A DNA stretch of 64,000 nt from contig JAHBVV010000022.1 in assembly GCA_019637335.1 (NCBI GenBank), positions 1-64,000 on the forward strand, written 5' to 3'. Numbering within the stretch: the stretch's first letter is position 1; each line of letters starts with the position of its first letter. Of the stretch, positions 54,216-62,914 are shown one piece after another. Below the pieces are notes generated by a model. The model worked only from the letters and a program-made list of their open reading frames with translations. It was not told the origin of the DNA and did not search any database. Source of the stretch: Candidatus Hydrogenedentota bacterium. Lineage in GTDB: Bacteria > Hydrogenedentota > Hydrogenedentia > Hydrogenedentales > JAEUWI01. The position numbers and the translations under genes were made by a program.

Positions 54216-54989
54216 ATGATGCGACGCTTCCTATCCATACTTGCGGCGGTGGCCGCTTCGCTGGCCGCTCCGAGAGACTCCGCGGCAAGCGCTACCCTTT
54301 CGCTTGCCGTCACGGCGGGGAATGTTCCGCCGGGCGGCCTGATTGGATTGCAGGTCCGGTGCGAAGGGGCCGCGCCCGACGCCCTGGTCGTGAAGATCGC
54401 CTTCGACACCAACCGTCTATCCGTATGGGGCGCCGCAACCGGGGCCGCCGCCGCCGCGGCGGAGAAAGCGATGATCTGGCGCGCGACGGAGGACGGCGCG
54501 GCGCTGGTGCTCTATGCCGGCGCGGGGGAAATGTCGCCCGGCCACGCGGCCACGGTGTACCTGGAGGCGGAAAGCGGCGCGGCCGCGGGTCCCGGACTGC
54601 TCGCCATTTCCGAAGCATCGGCGGCGACGTCCGACGCGCGCGCCCTTTCGGTACAGGCGGCGGCGGCCTCGCTCACCATTGCGCCGCTGCCGAACCGGCA
54701 CAGCGCGGACACCAACGCGAACGGCCGTATCGGGCTTGGGGAACTGTTGCGCGTTGTTCAGCTGTACAACACGGGCGCCTACGGCTGCGATCCAGGTTCG
54801 GAGGACGGATTCGCGCCCGGCGGCGCTGACCGGAGCTGCGGCCCGCACACACTGGACTTTCGGCCCCCCGCCTGGACCCTGGATCTCAGCGAACTCCTGC
54901 GGGCCATTCAGCTGTACAACGCGATCGGCGGGGCCTACCACGCGAATCCGGAGGGCGAGGACGGCTTCGCCCCGGGACTGCCGGACTGA
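54216..54989 (+). CDS. Secreted protein with cohesin-like domain and paired dockerin-like EF-hand segments
   Basis: About 257 residues from ATG 54216 (or ATG 54219), with a signal peptide ending ...PRDSAASA. Residues to about 150 form a beta-sandwich of cohesin type ('LSLAVTAGNVPPGGLIGLQVRC', 'LVVKIAFDTNRLSVWGAA', 'MSPGHAATVYLEAES'). The C-terminus has two related segments: 'HSADTNANGRIGLGELLRVVQLYN' with a calcium-type D-x-N-x-N loop, and 'DLSELLRAIQLYNAIGG', each followed by '(G/S)EDGFAPG'. They resemble the repeated ends of secreted proteins in Hydrogenedentes-like genomes. It probably binds a surface or matrix partner. It converges on the next gene with 9 bp between. Confidence 0.72.
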   Translation: MMRRFLSILAAVAASLAAPRDSAASATLSLAVTAGNVPPGGLIGLQVRCEGAAPDALVVKIAFDTNRLSVWGAATGAAAAAAEKAMIWRATEDGAALVLYAGAGEMSPGHAATVYLEAESGAAAGPGLLAISEASAATSDARALSVQAAAASLTIAPLPNRHSADTNANGRIGLGELLRVVQLYNTGAYGCDPGSEDGFAPGGADRSCGPHTLDFRPPAWTLDLSELLRAIQLYNAIGGAYHANPEGEDGFAPGLPD

Positions 54990-54998
54990 ATCCGCGGG

Positions 54999-55880
54999 CT
55001 ATCGGGCGTACATTCCGCGGCGGTAACGCTTGGTGGTCCAGAGCGAATCGTCCCAGAAGGCGTCCACCTCATACGTGTCCCCCGCGGGCTTCACGGCCCA
55101 GTGGTAGTGCTGGGCCGGCGTCACCGCGTCGTTGAGGCCGATGCGTACACAACGCCCGGCGATATCGTTCCGCATGGCCGCGTGAAAGTACAACTCCACA
55201 TTGTCTGAATGGGCGGGCGGGATTCGGTCCGGAACGATCTCGGCAAACGCATCAACAAAGCGATTGGCCGCCGCTTCCAATTGCGGATCGACTTTCCAGG
55301 CGTAAACAATTCGCGGCTGCAGCCGGGCCGCGCCAAGCAAGACACCCGCGTACAGTACGGTGGACTCGCGCAGTGCGGCAATGCATATCGGATCGCGTGC
55401 GCGGCAGGCCAGCCCGACCAGGGAGATGTCGTCTCGGGCGACGGCTTCGTCGCGGGCCACTTCGGTCAGCCGCAACACGTCCCAATGATCAATTGGAACC
55501 TTCTTCAACGCGAAATACAACGCGTCTGAACGGGACGGCAACAGGGATTCGTTGGAAGGGGCCACACCAAAAACGGGGGATTGCACAACGCGGAGCAATT
55601 CCGCAAATGCCGGGAGGGCGTCCACGCGCGATCGCGAGGACGCGGGTTTTCCCTGGAGTCCACGCATAATTCGAAAGTAGAGTTCGAGCTCGGGGCTCTC
55701 GGTGTAGTACCCCTCGATTGGGACATCCAGCGGATCCGCCCCGAGCGCGCCCGCGACTTCCCGCGCCAGGGGCAGCAGGCGCTCCACCTCGTGGGCCTTC
55801 ATGGCGTCCCGGTAGAATTCATCCAGACCGAGAATGAGCTCCCGGTCGCCCACGGTGCGCGTGATGGTGTCTCGAAACAC
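54999..55880 (-). CDS. Protein of unknown function
   Basis: The 293-residue protein is soluble with no signal or membrane segment. It is mostly helical with an acidic middle. Notable stretches are 'LILGLDEFYRDAMKAHEVERLLPLAREVAGALGADP', 'VPIDHWDVLRLTEVARDEAVARDDISLVGLACRARDP' and the C-terminal 'NVELYFHAAMRNDIAGRCVRIGLNDAVTPAQHYHWAVKPAGDTYEVDAFWDDSLW'. No family is recognised. It ends a minus-strand run after ispF with a 51-bp gap (55881-55931). Confidence 0.65.
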   Translation of the reverse strand: MFRDTITRTVGDRELILGLDEFYRDAMKAHEVERLLPLAREVAGALGADPLDVPIEGYYTESPELELYFRIMRGLQGKPASSRSRVDALPAFAELLRVVQSPVFGVAPSNESLLPSRSDALYFALKKVPIDHWDVLRLTEVARDEAVARDDISLVGLACRARDPICIAALRESTVLYAGVLLGAARLQPRIVYAWKVDPQLEAAANRFVDAFAEIVPDRIPPAHSDNVELYFHAAMRNDIAGRCVRIGLNDAVTPAQHYHWAVKPAGDTYEVDAFWDDSLWTTKRYRRGMYAR

Positions 55881-55931
55881 GGCGAATCTCCGGAGTCCAA
55901 GTAGCGTTGAAGCTGGCGGTGCTCACAGGAC

Positions 55932-56414
55932 CTAATACGGAATCACCGACACCAGCAACGCCACCGCCTGCGCACTGATGGCCTCTTCGCGCCCCTCCGG
56001 CCCGACGCCTTCGTTGGTCTTGGCCTTCACCGACACCATGTCCGCGGAAATATCCATCGCCGCCGCCAGTTTCGCACGAATAGCGTCGATATGGGGGTTG
56101 AGTTTGGGGCGTTGCGCGACGACGGTGCTGTCGATGTTTTCCACCCTCCAGCCCGCCTCCAGCACGCGGTCGCGGGCCAGCCGAAGCAGAACGAGGCTGT
56201 CCGCATCCTTGAACTTGGGATCGTTGTCGGGGAACAGCTGACCAATATTGCCAAGATTCGCCGCGCCAAGCAGGGCGTCGGTGATGGCGTGGGCAAGCAC
56301 ATCGGCGTCGGAATGGCCGGCGAGGCCCTTTTCGTGGGGGATTGTGACGCCGCCGAGGATCAAGGGCCGGCCCGCTTCGAGGCGGTGCAGATCGTAGCCC
56401 TGGCCTATACGCAT
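55932..56414 (-). CDS. ispF: 2-C-methyl-D-erythritol 2,4-cyclodiphosphate synthase
   Basis: The 160-residue protein from ATG 56414 has the zinc ligands Asp8, His10 and His42 in '[22 protein letters not shown]' and '[22 protein letters not shown]', and the C-terminal '[28 protein letters not shown]'. It closes the cyclic diphosphate in the non-mevalonate isoprenoid pathway. It overlaps ispD by 10 nt. Longer in-frame codons run back into ispD and are not homologous. Confidence 0.97.
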   Translation of the reverse strand: MRIGQGYDLHRLEAGRPLILGGVTIPHEKGLAGHSDADVLAHAITDALLGAANLGNIGQLFPDNDPKFKDADSLVLLRLARDRVLEAGWRVENIDSTVVAQRPKLNPHIDAIRAKLAAAMDISADMVSVKAKTNEGVGPEGREEAISAQAVALLVSVIPY

Positions 56415-57100
56415 CCGATCCCCTTTCGGATGAAGGTCTCCGCGACATGCAGATCCGCCGGGCGCGTGACCTTCAGGTTCTCCGTCGAGCCCGGCACCAG
56501 CTTCACCGGATGGCCGCAATGGCGAACGAGCGTCGCGTCGTCGGTCCCCCGAAAGCCGCGCCGCACCGCCTCGGCATGCGCGCCGCGGATGATTTCCGCG
56601 CGAAAGGTCTGCGGCGTCTGGCAGGCCCAGAGCAGGCGCCGGTCGGGGGTCTCCCGAAGGAAACCGTCGCCGTCGTCCATCAAAATCGTATCGACCACGG
56701 GAATGGCCACGGTCGCGGCCCCGTAGGCGGCGGCCGCGTCGATGGAAGCCTGAATTATCTCCGGTGAGACGAAGGGGCGCGCGGCGTCGTGAATGGCGCA
56801 GATTTCGGTGTCCGGATCGAGCGCTTCGAGGCCCAGCCGCACGGAGTCCTGGCGCTCCGATCCGCCGGGGACGAAATGGAACGGCTCTCCGGGAAAGGCC
56901 GCGCGCAACGCCGACTCGAATTCCGGCCGAAACGGCTTGGGAACGACCACGACGGCGTTGCCGGCGATGCCCAGGCACGCGAACTGGCGCAACGCGCGCA
57001 CGATAAGCGGCACGCCTTCCACCGGCACCAGCGCCTTGGGTATGGCCTGCTCCAAACGTTCCCCCTGGCCGCCGGCGGGAATCAGCACCTGCACCTTCAT
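56405..57100 (-). CDS. ispD: 2-C-methyl-D-erythritol 4-phosphate cytidylyltransferase
   Basis: The 231-residue protein has the nucleotide-binding '[27 protein letters not shown]', '[15 protein letters not shown]', '[16 protein letters not shown]' and '[16 protein letters not shown]'. It transfers CMP to methylerythritol phosphate. Its start overlaps the PIN/TRAM gene stop in an ATGA arrangement and its end overlaps ispF by 10 nt. The order PIN/TRAM-ispD-ispF also occurs in Firmicutes. Confidence 0.96.
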   Translation of the reverse strand: MKVQVLIPAGGQGERLEQAIPKALVPVEGVPLIVRALRQFACLGIAGNAVVVVPKPFRPEFESALRAAFPGEPFHFVPGGSERQDSVRLGLEALDPDTEICAIHDAARPFVSPEIIQASIDAAAAYGAATVAIPVVDTILMDDGDGFLRETPDRRLLWACQTPQTFRAEIIRGAHAEAVRRGFRGTDDATLVRHCGHPVKLVPGSTENLKVTRPADLHVAETFIRKGIGCV

Positions 57101-58143
57101 GGCTGAACGTCGTTGAACCGCGTGAAAATCATCCGCCCGGCCGCGGTCTGGAGCACGCTCGTCACCACGACCTGAACCATCTTGCCCATGTGCGAGCGCC
57201 CGCCGTCGACCACCACCATGGTGCCATCATCCAGGTAGCCCACCCCCTGGCTGGGCTCTTTGCCCTCCTTGATAATCTTGACTTCCATCTGCTCGTCGGG
57301 CAGCACCGCCGGTTTCAGGGCGTTGGCAAGATCGTTGATATTCAGCACCACCACGCCCTCAATCTGCGCCACCTTGTTCAGATTGAAATCGTTGGTAAGA
57401 ACCTTGGCGTGGAACTTCTGCGCGAGGCGCACGAGCTTGCTGTCGACGTCCCGCACATCCTGGGGGTCGTCCTCGATGATCTCGATGACGACCTTGGAGG
57501 ATTCGCGCTGTAAATCCTTGAGAATATCCAGCCCGCGCCGGCCCTTGGCGCGGCGAAGCACATCGGAGGAATCGGCGATGTGCTGGAGTTCATGCAAAAC
57601 AAACCGGGGCACCAGCAGCGTTCCTTCGAGGAAGCCGCTGTCGCAGATGTCCGCGATGCGCCCGTCGATAATGACGCTCGTATCCACCAGCTTCAGCGAG
57701 ATCTTGCCCGCTTTGGATCGTTCGACGGCGGTCAGGAGCGACTGCATGCTCGACGCGCGGGTGAGCCCAAGATATATGCCCACGTAGCCGAATATCAGCA
57801 CGAAGGTTACGGTGATGAACAGGCGCAGGTTCGGGCTCGCGTCCGGAACCCAGATCAACAGCCACGTGGCGAGCGCGTACCCGAAAACCATCGCAATGAT
57901 AATGGCGACCATCGCGGGCGCAAGTTTCTCGTAGATATCCTGGGTGATGAAGCGTACAAGCCAGAGGACCAAAACCCCGACCCCGCCGCCGATGAGGCCG
58001 CCGATGATGTGCCACGGAAGCGCGCTGCCGTAGTTGTTACCCGGGTTGTTAGTTTCCACGGCCTCACGGGCGTATACGGCCCAGATAACCCCCATGATGA
58101 GACAAGAGAAGACAAAGATCAGCCGAATGATTTTTTCGGACAT
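57097..58143 (-). CDS. PIN/TRAM domain membrane protein (YacL type)
   Basis: The 348-residue protein has four membrane helices in its first 140 residues. A PIN nuclease-like domain follows ('[44 protein letters not shown]', '[30 protein letters not shown]'), with the acidic metal residues present. A C-terminal TRAM domain ends it ('[44 protein letters not shown]'). It probably cleaves or binds RNA at the membrane. It is the first gene of the ispD-ispF operon and is coupled by ATGA. Confidence 0.93.
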   Translation of the reverse strand: MSEKIIRLIFVFSCLIMGVIWAVYAREAVETNNPGNNYGSALPWHIIGGLIGGGVGVLVLWLVRFITQDIYEKLAPAMVAIIIAMVFGYALATWLLIWVPDASPNLRLFITVTFVLIFGYVGIYLGLTRASSMQSLLTAVERSKAGKISLKLVDTSVIIDGRIADICDSGFLEGTLLVPRFVLHELQHIADSSDVLRRAKGRRGLDILKDLQRESSKVVIEIIEDDPQDVRDVDSKLVRLAQKFHAKVLTNDFNLNKVAQIEGVVVLNINDLANALKPAVLPDEQMEVKIIKEGKEPSQGVGYLDDGTMVVVDGGRSHMGKMVQVVVTSVLQTAAGRMIFTRFNDVQP

Positions 58144-58249
58144 GTATACGCTCCAGTAACTCTACGTTCTGCCCAAACTGCGCAATCCGATCAAATCGCC
58201 ACATCCCGGTAAATCATTGACAGATATTAGCACAAACAACACCCGATTC

Positions 58250-59095
58250 CTAGAATACACTGCCGCCCGACGCGCGCAACCCCGCCAATACCGCTTCCAC
58301 CAATCGGGTCAAGCTGGGTTCCGCCGCATTTGCGGTCGCAATGATCCGCTCGATATCCACCGGTTCGAGTGCATCCGGCAAACATTCGTCGGTAATGACG
58401 GACACGCCGAGCACCTTCAATCCGGCGTGTACGGCCACAATGACCTCGGGAACCGTGCTCATGCCCACGGCATCCGCGCCGATAAGGCGCATGAAGCGGT
58501 ATTCCGCGCGGGTCTCGAGGCACGGGCCACTGCACGCGAGGTACACTCCGCGTTGTGTCTTAATACCCATTTCGAGCGCTTTGGTTTCCGCCAATTCGAG
58601 AAGGGCGGCCGTGTAGGGCTCGCACATGTCGGGGAATCGCGGACCCAGCGTGTCGTCGTTGGGCCCAATCAGCGGGTTGTCCCCGATGAGGTTGATGTGG
58701 TCGGAAATGAGCATCAGGTCGCCCGCGCGAAACTGGGGGTTCAGGCCGCCGGCCGCGTTGGATACGATCAGGGTGTGCACCCCGAGCGCCCGGGCCACCC
58801 GAACCGGAAAGGTCACCTGCTGCAGCGTGTAGCCCTCGTAGTAGTGAAAACGCCCCGAGAGCGCCACCACCGGCGTATCCGCCAGCGTGCCAAAGACCAA
58901 TTCGCCCGCGTGCGTATCCACGGTCGACGTGGGGAAGTGGGGGAGATCGCCGTAGGGAATCCGGGCCTCGACCTGGAGCCGATCCGCCAGGGAACCCAGC
59001 CCCGTCCCCAACACCACCGCGACTTCGGGATGGAGGGTGGCCCGCTCGCGCACCCTGGCGACCGCTTCCTGGACCATTTCACCAAGTGTAGCCAT
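58250..59095 (-). CDS. punA: Purine nucleoside phosphorylase (trimeric PNP type)
   Basis: The 281-residue protein has the class I PNP pattern: 'EVAVVLGTGLGSLADRL', 'VDTHAGELVFGTLADTPVVALSGRFHYYEGYT', 'LIVSNAAGGLNPQF', 'GVYLACSGPCLETRAEYRFMRLIGADAVGMSTVPEVIVA'. The Asn of 'DECL' in the base-binding region is not seen as in mammalian enzymes, so the base preference is open. It splits purine nucleosides with phosphate. It follows DUF167 by 68 bp in the accA run. Confidence 0.94.
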   Translation of the reverse strand: MATLGEMVQEAVARVRERATLHPEVAVVLGTGLGSLADRLQVEARIPYGDLPHFPTSTVDTHAGELVFGTLADTPVVALSGRFHYYEGYTLQQVTFPVRVARALGVHTLIVSNAAGGLNPQFRAGDLMLISDHINLIGDNPLIGPNDDTLGPRFPDMCEPYTAALLELAETKALEMGIKTQRGVYLACSGPCLETRAEYRFMRLIGADAVGMSTVPEVIVAVHAGLKVLGVSVITDECLPDALEPVDIERIIATANAAEPSLTRLVEAVLAGLRASGGSVF

Positions 59096-59163
59096 ACAAC
59101 CTCCTCAACCGCTCTTAAACGGGCCTGTTCGCCAATCCTGCAAGAGCGCGTCACGCAATCTCG

Positions 59164-59475
59164 CTACCGGCGCGCCCGCATCGCGCCATCCAGCGCGCGC
59201 CGCACCTCCGCCGCATCCACGCCATCAATACACAATGCCTTCATTCTGGAATGGCCACCCGCCGCCAGGGTGATGCGGCGGCGGCGGATCCCAGTCAAGT
59301 CCGCGAGAAACCGGATCAGCGCCTGATTCGCGGCGCCCTCCGCGGGAGGCGCGGCAATCGCAACCCGGTAGTAGTCCTCGGTAGCCTCCAGCACGGCGTT
59401 TCTCGCGGCCCCGGGCTGCACCTTTAAGCGCAACAGCGCGCCGCCCTCCCGATCTTCCACCGCACCGGCCGACAC
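59164..59475 (-). CDS. DUF167 (YggU family) protein
   Basis: The 103-residue protein from GTG 59475 matches DUF167: 'LRLKVQPGAARNAVL', 'YYRVAIAAPPAEGAANQALIRFLADL', 'ITLAAGGHSRMKALCIDG'. The role is unknown. It begins 2 nt after the accA stop, so the two are probably cotranscribed. Confidence 0.9.
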   Translation of the reverse strand: MSAGAVEDREGGALLRLKVQPGAARNAVLEATEDYYRVAIAAPPAEGAANQALIRFLADLTGIRRRRITLAAGGHSRMKALCIDGVDAAEVRRALDGAMRARR

Positions 59476-59477
59476 CG

Positions 59478-60605
59478 CTACTGGGCGGCCCGAGCCGCTT
59501 CCGCCTCGCGATCCGGAGCGCCGGCGGGTTCTTCTTCGGCGGGCGCCTCCTTTTCGCCGCTACCGAGGGCCTTTTCGGTGTGCGCGCCGCCGGCGGCCTC
59601 GGCAACCTCGGTCACGTCCGGCTCCGCGGGGGGCGCGGCGGGCGTTTCTTCCTCCAGCTCGGGCGCTTCTTCGAGCCAACGCCCCATCCGGCGGAATTTC
59701 TCCTGGCGTCGCTCCAGGGTCCATGCGCCCGCGTCGGCTTCGGCCAGAAAGGCGCGGATCTCCTCCGACACCGACTGGCAGGCCGCGTCGGGGTCGCGGT
59801 GTGCGCCGCCGTTCGGCTCGCGCAGCACCGAATCGATCACACCGAGGCCGAGCAAGTCGGTCGCCGAAACACGCAAGGCGGAAGCCGCCATTTCCTTTTT
59901 CTCCACATCGCGCCAGAGGATCTCCGCGCAACGTTCCGGCGGGCAGATGACATACACCGCGTGTTCAAACATGGCGATGCGATCGCCGATTGCGATGGCC
60001 AGTGCGCCGCCGCTTCCGCCCTCGCCCAGTATGATCGAGAGAATCGGCGTATTGATCGAGAAGCACTCGAGCAGATTGTTGGCGATGGCGAAACCCTGGC
60101 CATGCTTCTCCGCCTCGAGGCCGGGGTGCGCGGCCGGGGTGTCGACAAACGTAATGACCGGATGGCCGAGCCGCTCGGCCATCTTGAAAAGCCGCAGCGC
60201 CTTCCGGTAGCCCTCCGGATGCGACATGCCGAAGTTACACTTCACCTTCTCGTCGGTGTCCACGCCCTTCTGCTGGCCGGCCACGAAGACCGTGCGGCCC
60301 TGAAACCGGGCAATCCCACAGACCATCGCGGCGTCATCGCCCAGCGCCTTGTCGCCGTGAAGCTCCACGAAGTCCTCAAAGATCCGTTCCACGAACGTGC
60401 GCATGCGAGGCCGCTTGGGGTGGCGAGCAAGCTGCACGCGCTCCCACGGTGAAATATTCGCGAATATGGCCTCGCGCTGCGCATCCCGTTGCTCGCGCAA
60501 GGACTCGCGCTCTTCCTCGGTTTCAGCTTTCTCTATCTGCGCTTCGATGTCGTGCAACGGTTGCTCGAAGGGCAGGACGATCTCGGTGGTGTTCTTTGAT
60601 CGCAT
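59478..60605 (-). CDS. accA: Acetyl-CoA carboxylase carboxyltransferase alpha subunit
   Basis: About 375 residues from ATG 60605. The carboxyltransferase alpha pattern is clear: 'RTFVERIFEDFVELHGDKALGDD', 'PEGYRKALRLFKMAERLGHPVITFVDTPAAHPGLEAEKHGQGFAIANNLLE', 'SIILGEGGSGGALAIAIGDRIAMFEHAVYVICPPERCAEILW'. It transfers carboxyl from carboxybiotin to acetyl-CoA with AccD. An Ala/Glu-rich tail of about 65 residues after the conserved end is unusual and looks disordered. The start to 60659 adds a non-homologous leader. Confidence 0.95.
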   Translation of the reverse strand: MRSKNTTEIVLPFEQPLHDIEAQIEKAETEEERESLREQRDAQREAIFANISPWERVQLARHPKRPRMRTFVERIFEDFVELHGDKALGDDAAMVCGIARFQGRTVFVAGQQKGVDTDEKVKCNFGMSHPEGYRKALRLFKMAERLGHPVITFVDTPAAHPGLEAEKHGQGFAIANNLLECFSINTPILSIILGEGGSGGALAIAIGDRIAMFEHAVYVICPPERCAEILWRDVEKKEMAASALRVSATDLLGLGVIDSVLREPNGGAHRDPDAACQSVSEEIRAFLAEADAGAWTLERRQEKFRRMGRWLEEAPELEEETPAAPPAEPDVTEVAEAAGGAHTEKALGSGEKEAPAEEEPAGAPDREAEAARAAQ

Positions 60606-60744
60606 GATCTGCACGATTCGTTGATCCCATACGTGGTGAAAGGCGCGGCCAGAGGGCACAGGCGCCCGGGCAATCCCTACTGCGGGGCAAACACGCCTAT
60701 TGTAACACGGTCGCCCCCGGAATGCAGCCCGGCTTTTCCCGCCG

Positions 60745-60788
60745 GAGAAAATGGAAAACCTCGGCGGGGCGAGCGCCCGGCCGAGGTT
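60745..60788 (-). terminator. Rho-independent terminator of the small zinc-finger gene
   Basis: On the minus strand a 9-bp stem (60788-60780 with 60765-60757; AACCTCGGC/GCCGAGGTT) is followed by TTTTCCATTTTC. It lies 25 nt after the stop of the 45-residue gene. The two arms are perfectly complementary. Confidence 0.75.
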
Positions 60789-60812
60789 TAGAGTGGCGAT
60801 TGGTGTTTCGAG

Positions 60813-60950
60813 TTAAACCGTCTCAAGTATCTCGCCGAAGTATTCCTGGTAACATTCGGCATGCCAATACTCACCTTCAAGGTCCACGGCTTCACCAAAC
60901 TCGAAATCGACGTCCTCAATGTGCTCATTGCACAACGTGCACTGTTTCAT
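60813..60950 (-). CDS. 45-residue LIM-like zinc-finger protein
   Basis: The complete frame begins ATG 60950 with GGAGGTG 9 nt upstream and ends at TAA 60813-60815. The product is 'MKQCTLCNEHIEDVDFEFG' followed by an acidic stretch and 'GEYWHAECYQEYFG'. Cys4-x-x-Cys7 and His30-x-x-Cys33 are spaced as in a single LIM-type or treble-clef zinc site. It is too short for most gene callers. Its own sigma-70 promoter (61014-61042) and terminator make it an independent gene. No partner is visible. Function unknown; a zinc-binding adaptor is the natural guess. Confidence 0.85.
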   Translation of the reverse strand: MKQCTLCNEHIEDVDFEFGEAVDLEGEYWHAECYQEYFGEILETV

Positions 60951-61264
60951 GGTTCTATTCACCTCCATTTCATTCTGGTCTTAGTACGCTCTTGTGCACG
61001 CATACTTGAACGGCTTTTACCACAAGCGACGCAATAAGTCAAGAAAAAAAATACGAAACGGCGAATTTTTTTGAAATTAGGGATGACAAAAAAATCAGTT
61101 TGGTAAATTAATCAATATAAACCGTTCAAAATAAACTACTTCCAATGTGTTAAATTTCTGCGGATTTTCGCGTTCAGACCGGAATTCCGCAATCGGAAAT
61201 CTGCAATTTTTTCGCCGAATAGGTCCCGTATACCCCGCATGGCCGCCGAAAAACGGATCGCCGA
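60951..61264. other. AT-rich intergenic island with no gene
   Basis: This 314-bp gap is much more AT-rich than the rest, with poly-A/T tracts around 61043-61095 and 61205-61212. It holds the promoter of the zinc-finger gene at 61014-61042 and the stop-side flank of the secreted EEP gene. No other frame, hairpin or tRNA is seen. A regulatory-protein binding region or a decayed element is possible. Confidence 0.6.
61014..61042 (-). promoter_or_regulatory. Sigma-70 promoter of the zinc-finger gene
   Basis: On the minus strand TTGACT (61042-61037) and TAAAAG (61019-61014) are separated by 17 nt, about 64 nt before ATG 60950. The -35 matches five of six and the -10 four of six. Confidence 0.6.
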
Positions 61265-62113
61265 TCAGTCCAGTTCCGGCGGGACAATCCGCGCGATGAC
61301 GGGCATGTGATCGGACGGAAATCGGCCGTTTTCGTGGCGCGCGTCGATGGCGCACGCCGTCACCCGAGCGCCGGGCGAGACGAGGATCCAGTCAATCCGC
61401 CGGTATTGTTCCGGCGCGGGAATGGCAAAGCCGTTCCAGGTGTTCGGGTCCCCGGTTCGAACCGCCGCTTCATTCCACGTATCGAGGAGACCGCCCTCGG
61501 TAAGGGCCTTCCAGGGCGCGCTGGTTTCCGCGTTCGCGTTGAAATCGCCAGTGAGCACCACGAATTCGCCGGCGTGCAATTCCCGGATCCGGGCTTCCAG
61601 CATTCGCGCGCTTTCAAGGCGCGCCTGTTCGCCCCGGTGGTCGAAATGGGTGTTGTAGAAATAGAAGGTCCGCCCGGTGGCGCGCCGGTAGAACTTCACC
61701 CACGAGGCAATGCGCGGGAGGGACGAATCCCAGGACTTGGAGCCGGGCGCGCCGGCTGTTTCCGAAAGCCAGAAATGCCCCGATTCCAGGGGGATCAGGG
61801 CGTCCTTCCGGTAGAGAATCGCCGTCATCTCGCCGGTCGCGTCCTCCTGGCGTCCCAAGCCGATCCAGGCGTAATGCGGCAGCTGATCCGCGAGATACTG
61901 CGCCTGGAAGTCGAGGCATTCCTGCGTCCCGATGATGTCCGGATCGTATTCCTTAACGAGCGCGACCAGGCGGTCGCGGCGGAGATCCCAGGCGTCCGGA
62001 CCGTCATTTGCGGAACCATAGCGCAGGTTGTAAGACATCACAGAGAGTTCGGGGGCCGGGGCGCCGGTCGCCAGCAGGGCCGACGCGGACAGCAAGAGCG
62101 AAACGAGAGACAT
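61265..62113 (-). CDS. Secreted endonuclease/exonuclease/phosphatase (EEP) protein
   Basis: About 282 residues from ATG 62113 with a signal peptide ('MSLVSLLLSASALLATGAP'), GGAG 9 nt before. EEP motifs: 'LSVMSYNLRYGS', 'DIIGTQECLDFQAQYL', 'YNTHFDHRG', 'VVLTGDFNANAETSAPW', 'WILVSPGARV' and 'RFPSDHMPVIARI'. This group is common as secreted phosphodiesterases or nucleases. The substrate is not readable. It is distinct from the non-secreted EEP protein at 5392-6108. It is divergent from the FMN reductase gene. Confidence 0.87.
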   Translation of the reverse strand: MSLVSLLLSASALLATGAPAPELSVMSYNLRYGSANDGPDAWDLRRDRLVALVKEYDPDIIGTQECLDFQAQYLADQLPHYAWIGLGRQEDATGEMTAILYRKDALIPLESGHFWLSETAGAPGSKSWDSSLPRIASWVKFYRRATGRTFYFYNTHFDHRGEQARLESARMLEARIRELHAGEFVVLTGDFNANAETSAPWKALTEGGLLDTWNEAAVRTGDPNTWNGFAIPAPEQYRRIDWILVSPGARVTACAIDARHENGRFPSDHMPVIARIVPPELD

Positions 62114-62337
62114 GGAACAAACTCCGGGGGTGGAGGTTCGGATTGGCGCGCCACCGGCTATCCGGTGACGCCGCGCGCCGCCGATACCGGCCCGAACCCG
62201 CTGAGGCTGCGGTGTGATTGGAATCAACGCCGCCTATGCTGGCAGAATACCGCTGCTGGACGCAACCGCCCGCCGCGCGGCTCCGCCGCCGGCCCCGCGC
62301 GTAACCTTCCCCGTACCCGGTAAAGATCGGATGCCGC

Positions 62338-62907
62338 ATGACCCACAACGCCCCGCCCGCCATCCACCTCGTCGCTGTCTCGGGCAGCGTGCGCCGCGAT
62401 GGCTATACGCGCCGATTTCTTGATCTGATGATCGGCATGCTCGAAGCCTACCCCGGCGTTACCGTGGATTGCATCGATCCGGCGGATTTTCAGCTGGCCT
62501 TTCCCGGGCAGCCGGAGGCCGGCGCCTTCCAGCGGGCGCTTACGGACCGCGTGACGCCCGCCGACGGCATTCTGCTGTCCACGCCGGAATACCACGGCAG
62601 TTACAGCAGCGTGATCAAAGTTCTCATTGATAGCATGGGGTATCCATCGGTCATGGCGGGGAAGCCAGTATCCTTGCTGGGCATCGCCACCGGGCGGCTG
62701 GGCGCCATCAAGGCCCTGGAACACCTGCGCAGCGTCTGCTCCCATGCCGGCGCCATCGTGCTTCCCTACCCCGTTTCCGTGGCGGAAGCCCACAATCGAA
62801 TGGACGCGGCGGGGGCCTGCACCGACCCCGACATCAACGAACAGATGGCGCAATGCGCGCGCCAGCTCGTGGCCTATACCCGCTCGCATGCGAGCCTCAA
62901 GGGCTGA
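62338..62907 (+). CDS. NADPH-dependent FMN reductase
   Basis: The 189-residue protein has the flavodoxin-like fold: 'IHLVAVSGSVRRDGYTRRFLDLM' phosphate loop, 'ADGILLSTPEYHGSYSSVIKVLIDSM' and 'KPVSLLGIATGRLGAIKALEHLRSVC'. It reduces FMN or quinone-like compounds with NAD(P)H. No partner oxygenase is near. It converges on the lipoprotein with 7 bp between. Confidence 0.92.
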   Translation: MTHNAPPAIHLVAVSGSVRRDGYTRRFLDLMIGMLEAYPGVTVDCIDPADFQLAFPGQPEAGAFQRALTDRVTPADGILLSTPEYHGSYSSVIKVLIDSMGYPSVMAGKPVSLLGIATGRLGAIKALEHLRSVCSHAGAIVLPYPVSVAEAHNRMDAAGACTDPDINEQMAQCARQLVAYTRSHASLKG

Positions 62908-62914
62908 CCCGGCG

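Noticed and set aside
61456-61475. GGTTCGAACC as a tRNA T-loop
   Set aside because: It is inside the secreted EEP gene and no acceptor or anticodon stem can be drawn around it.
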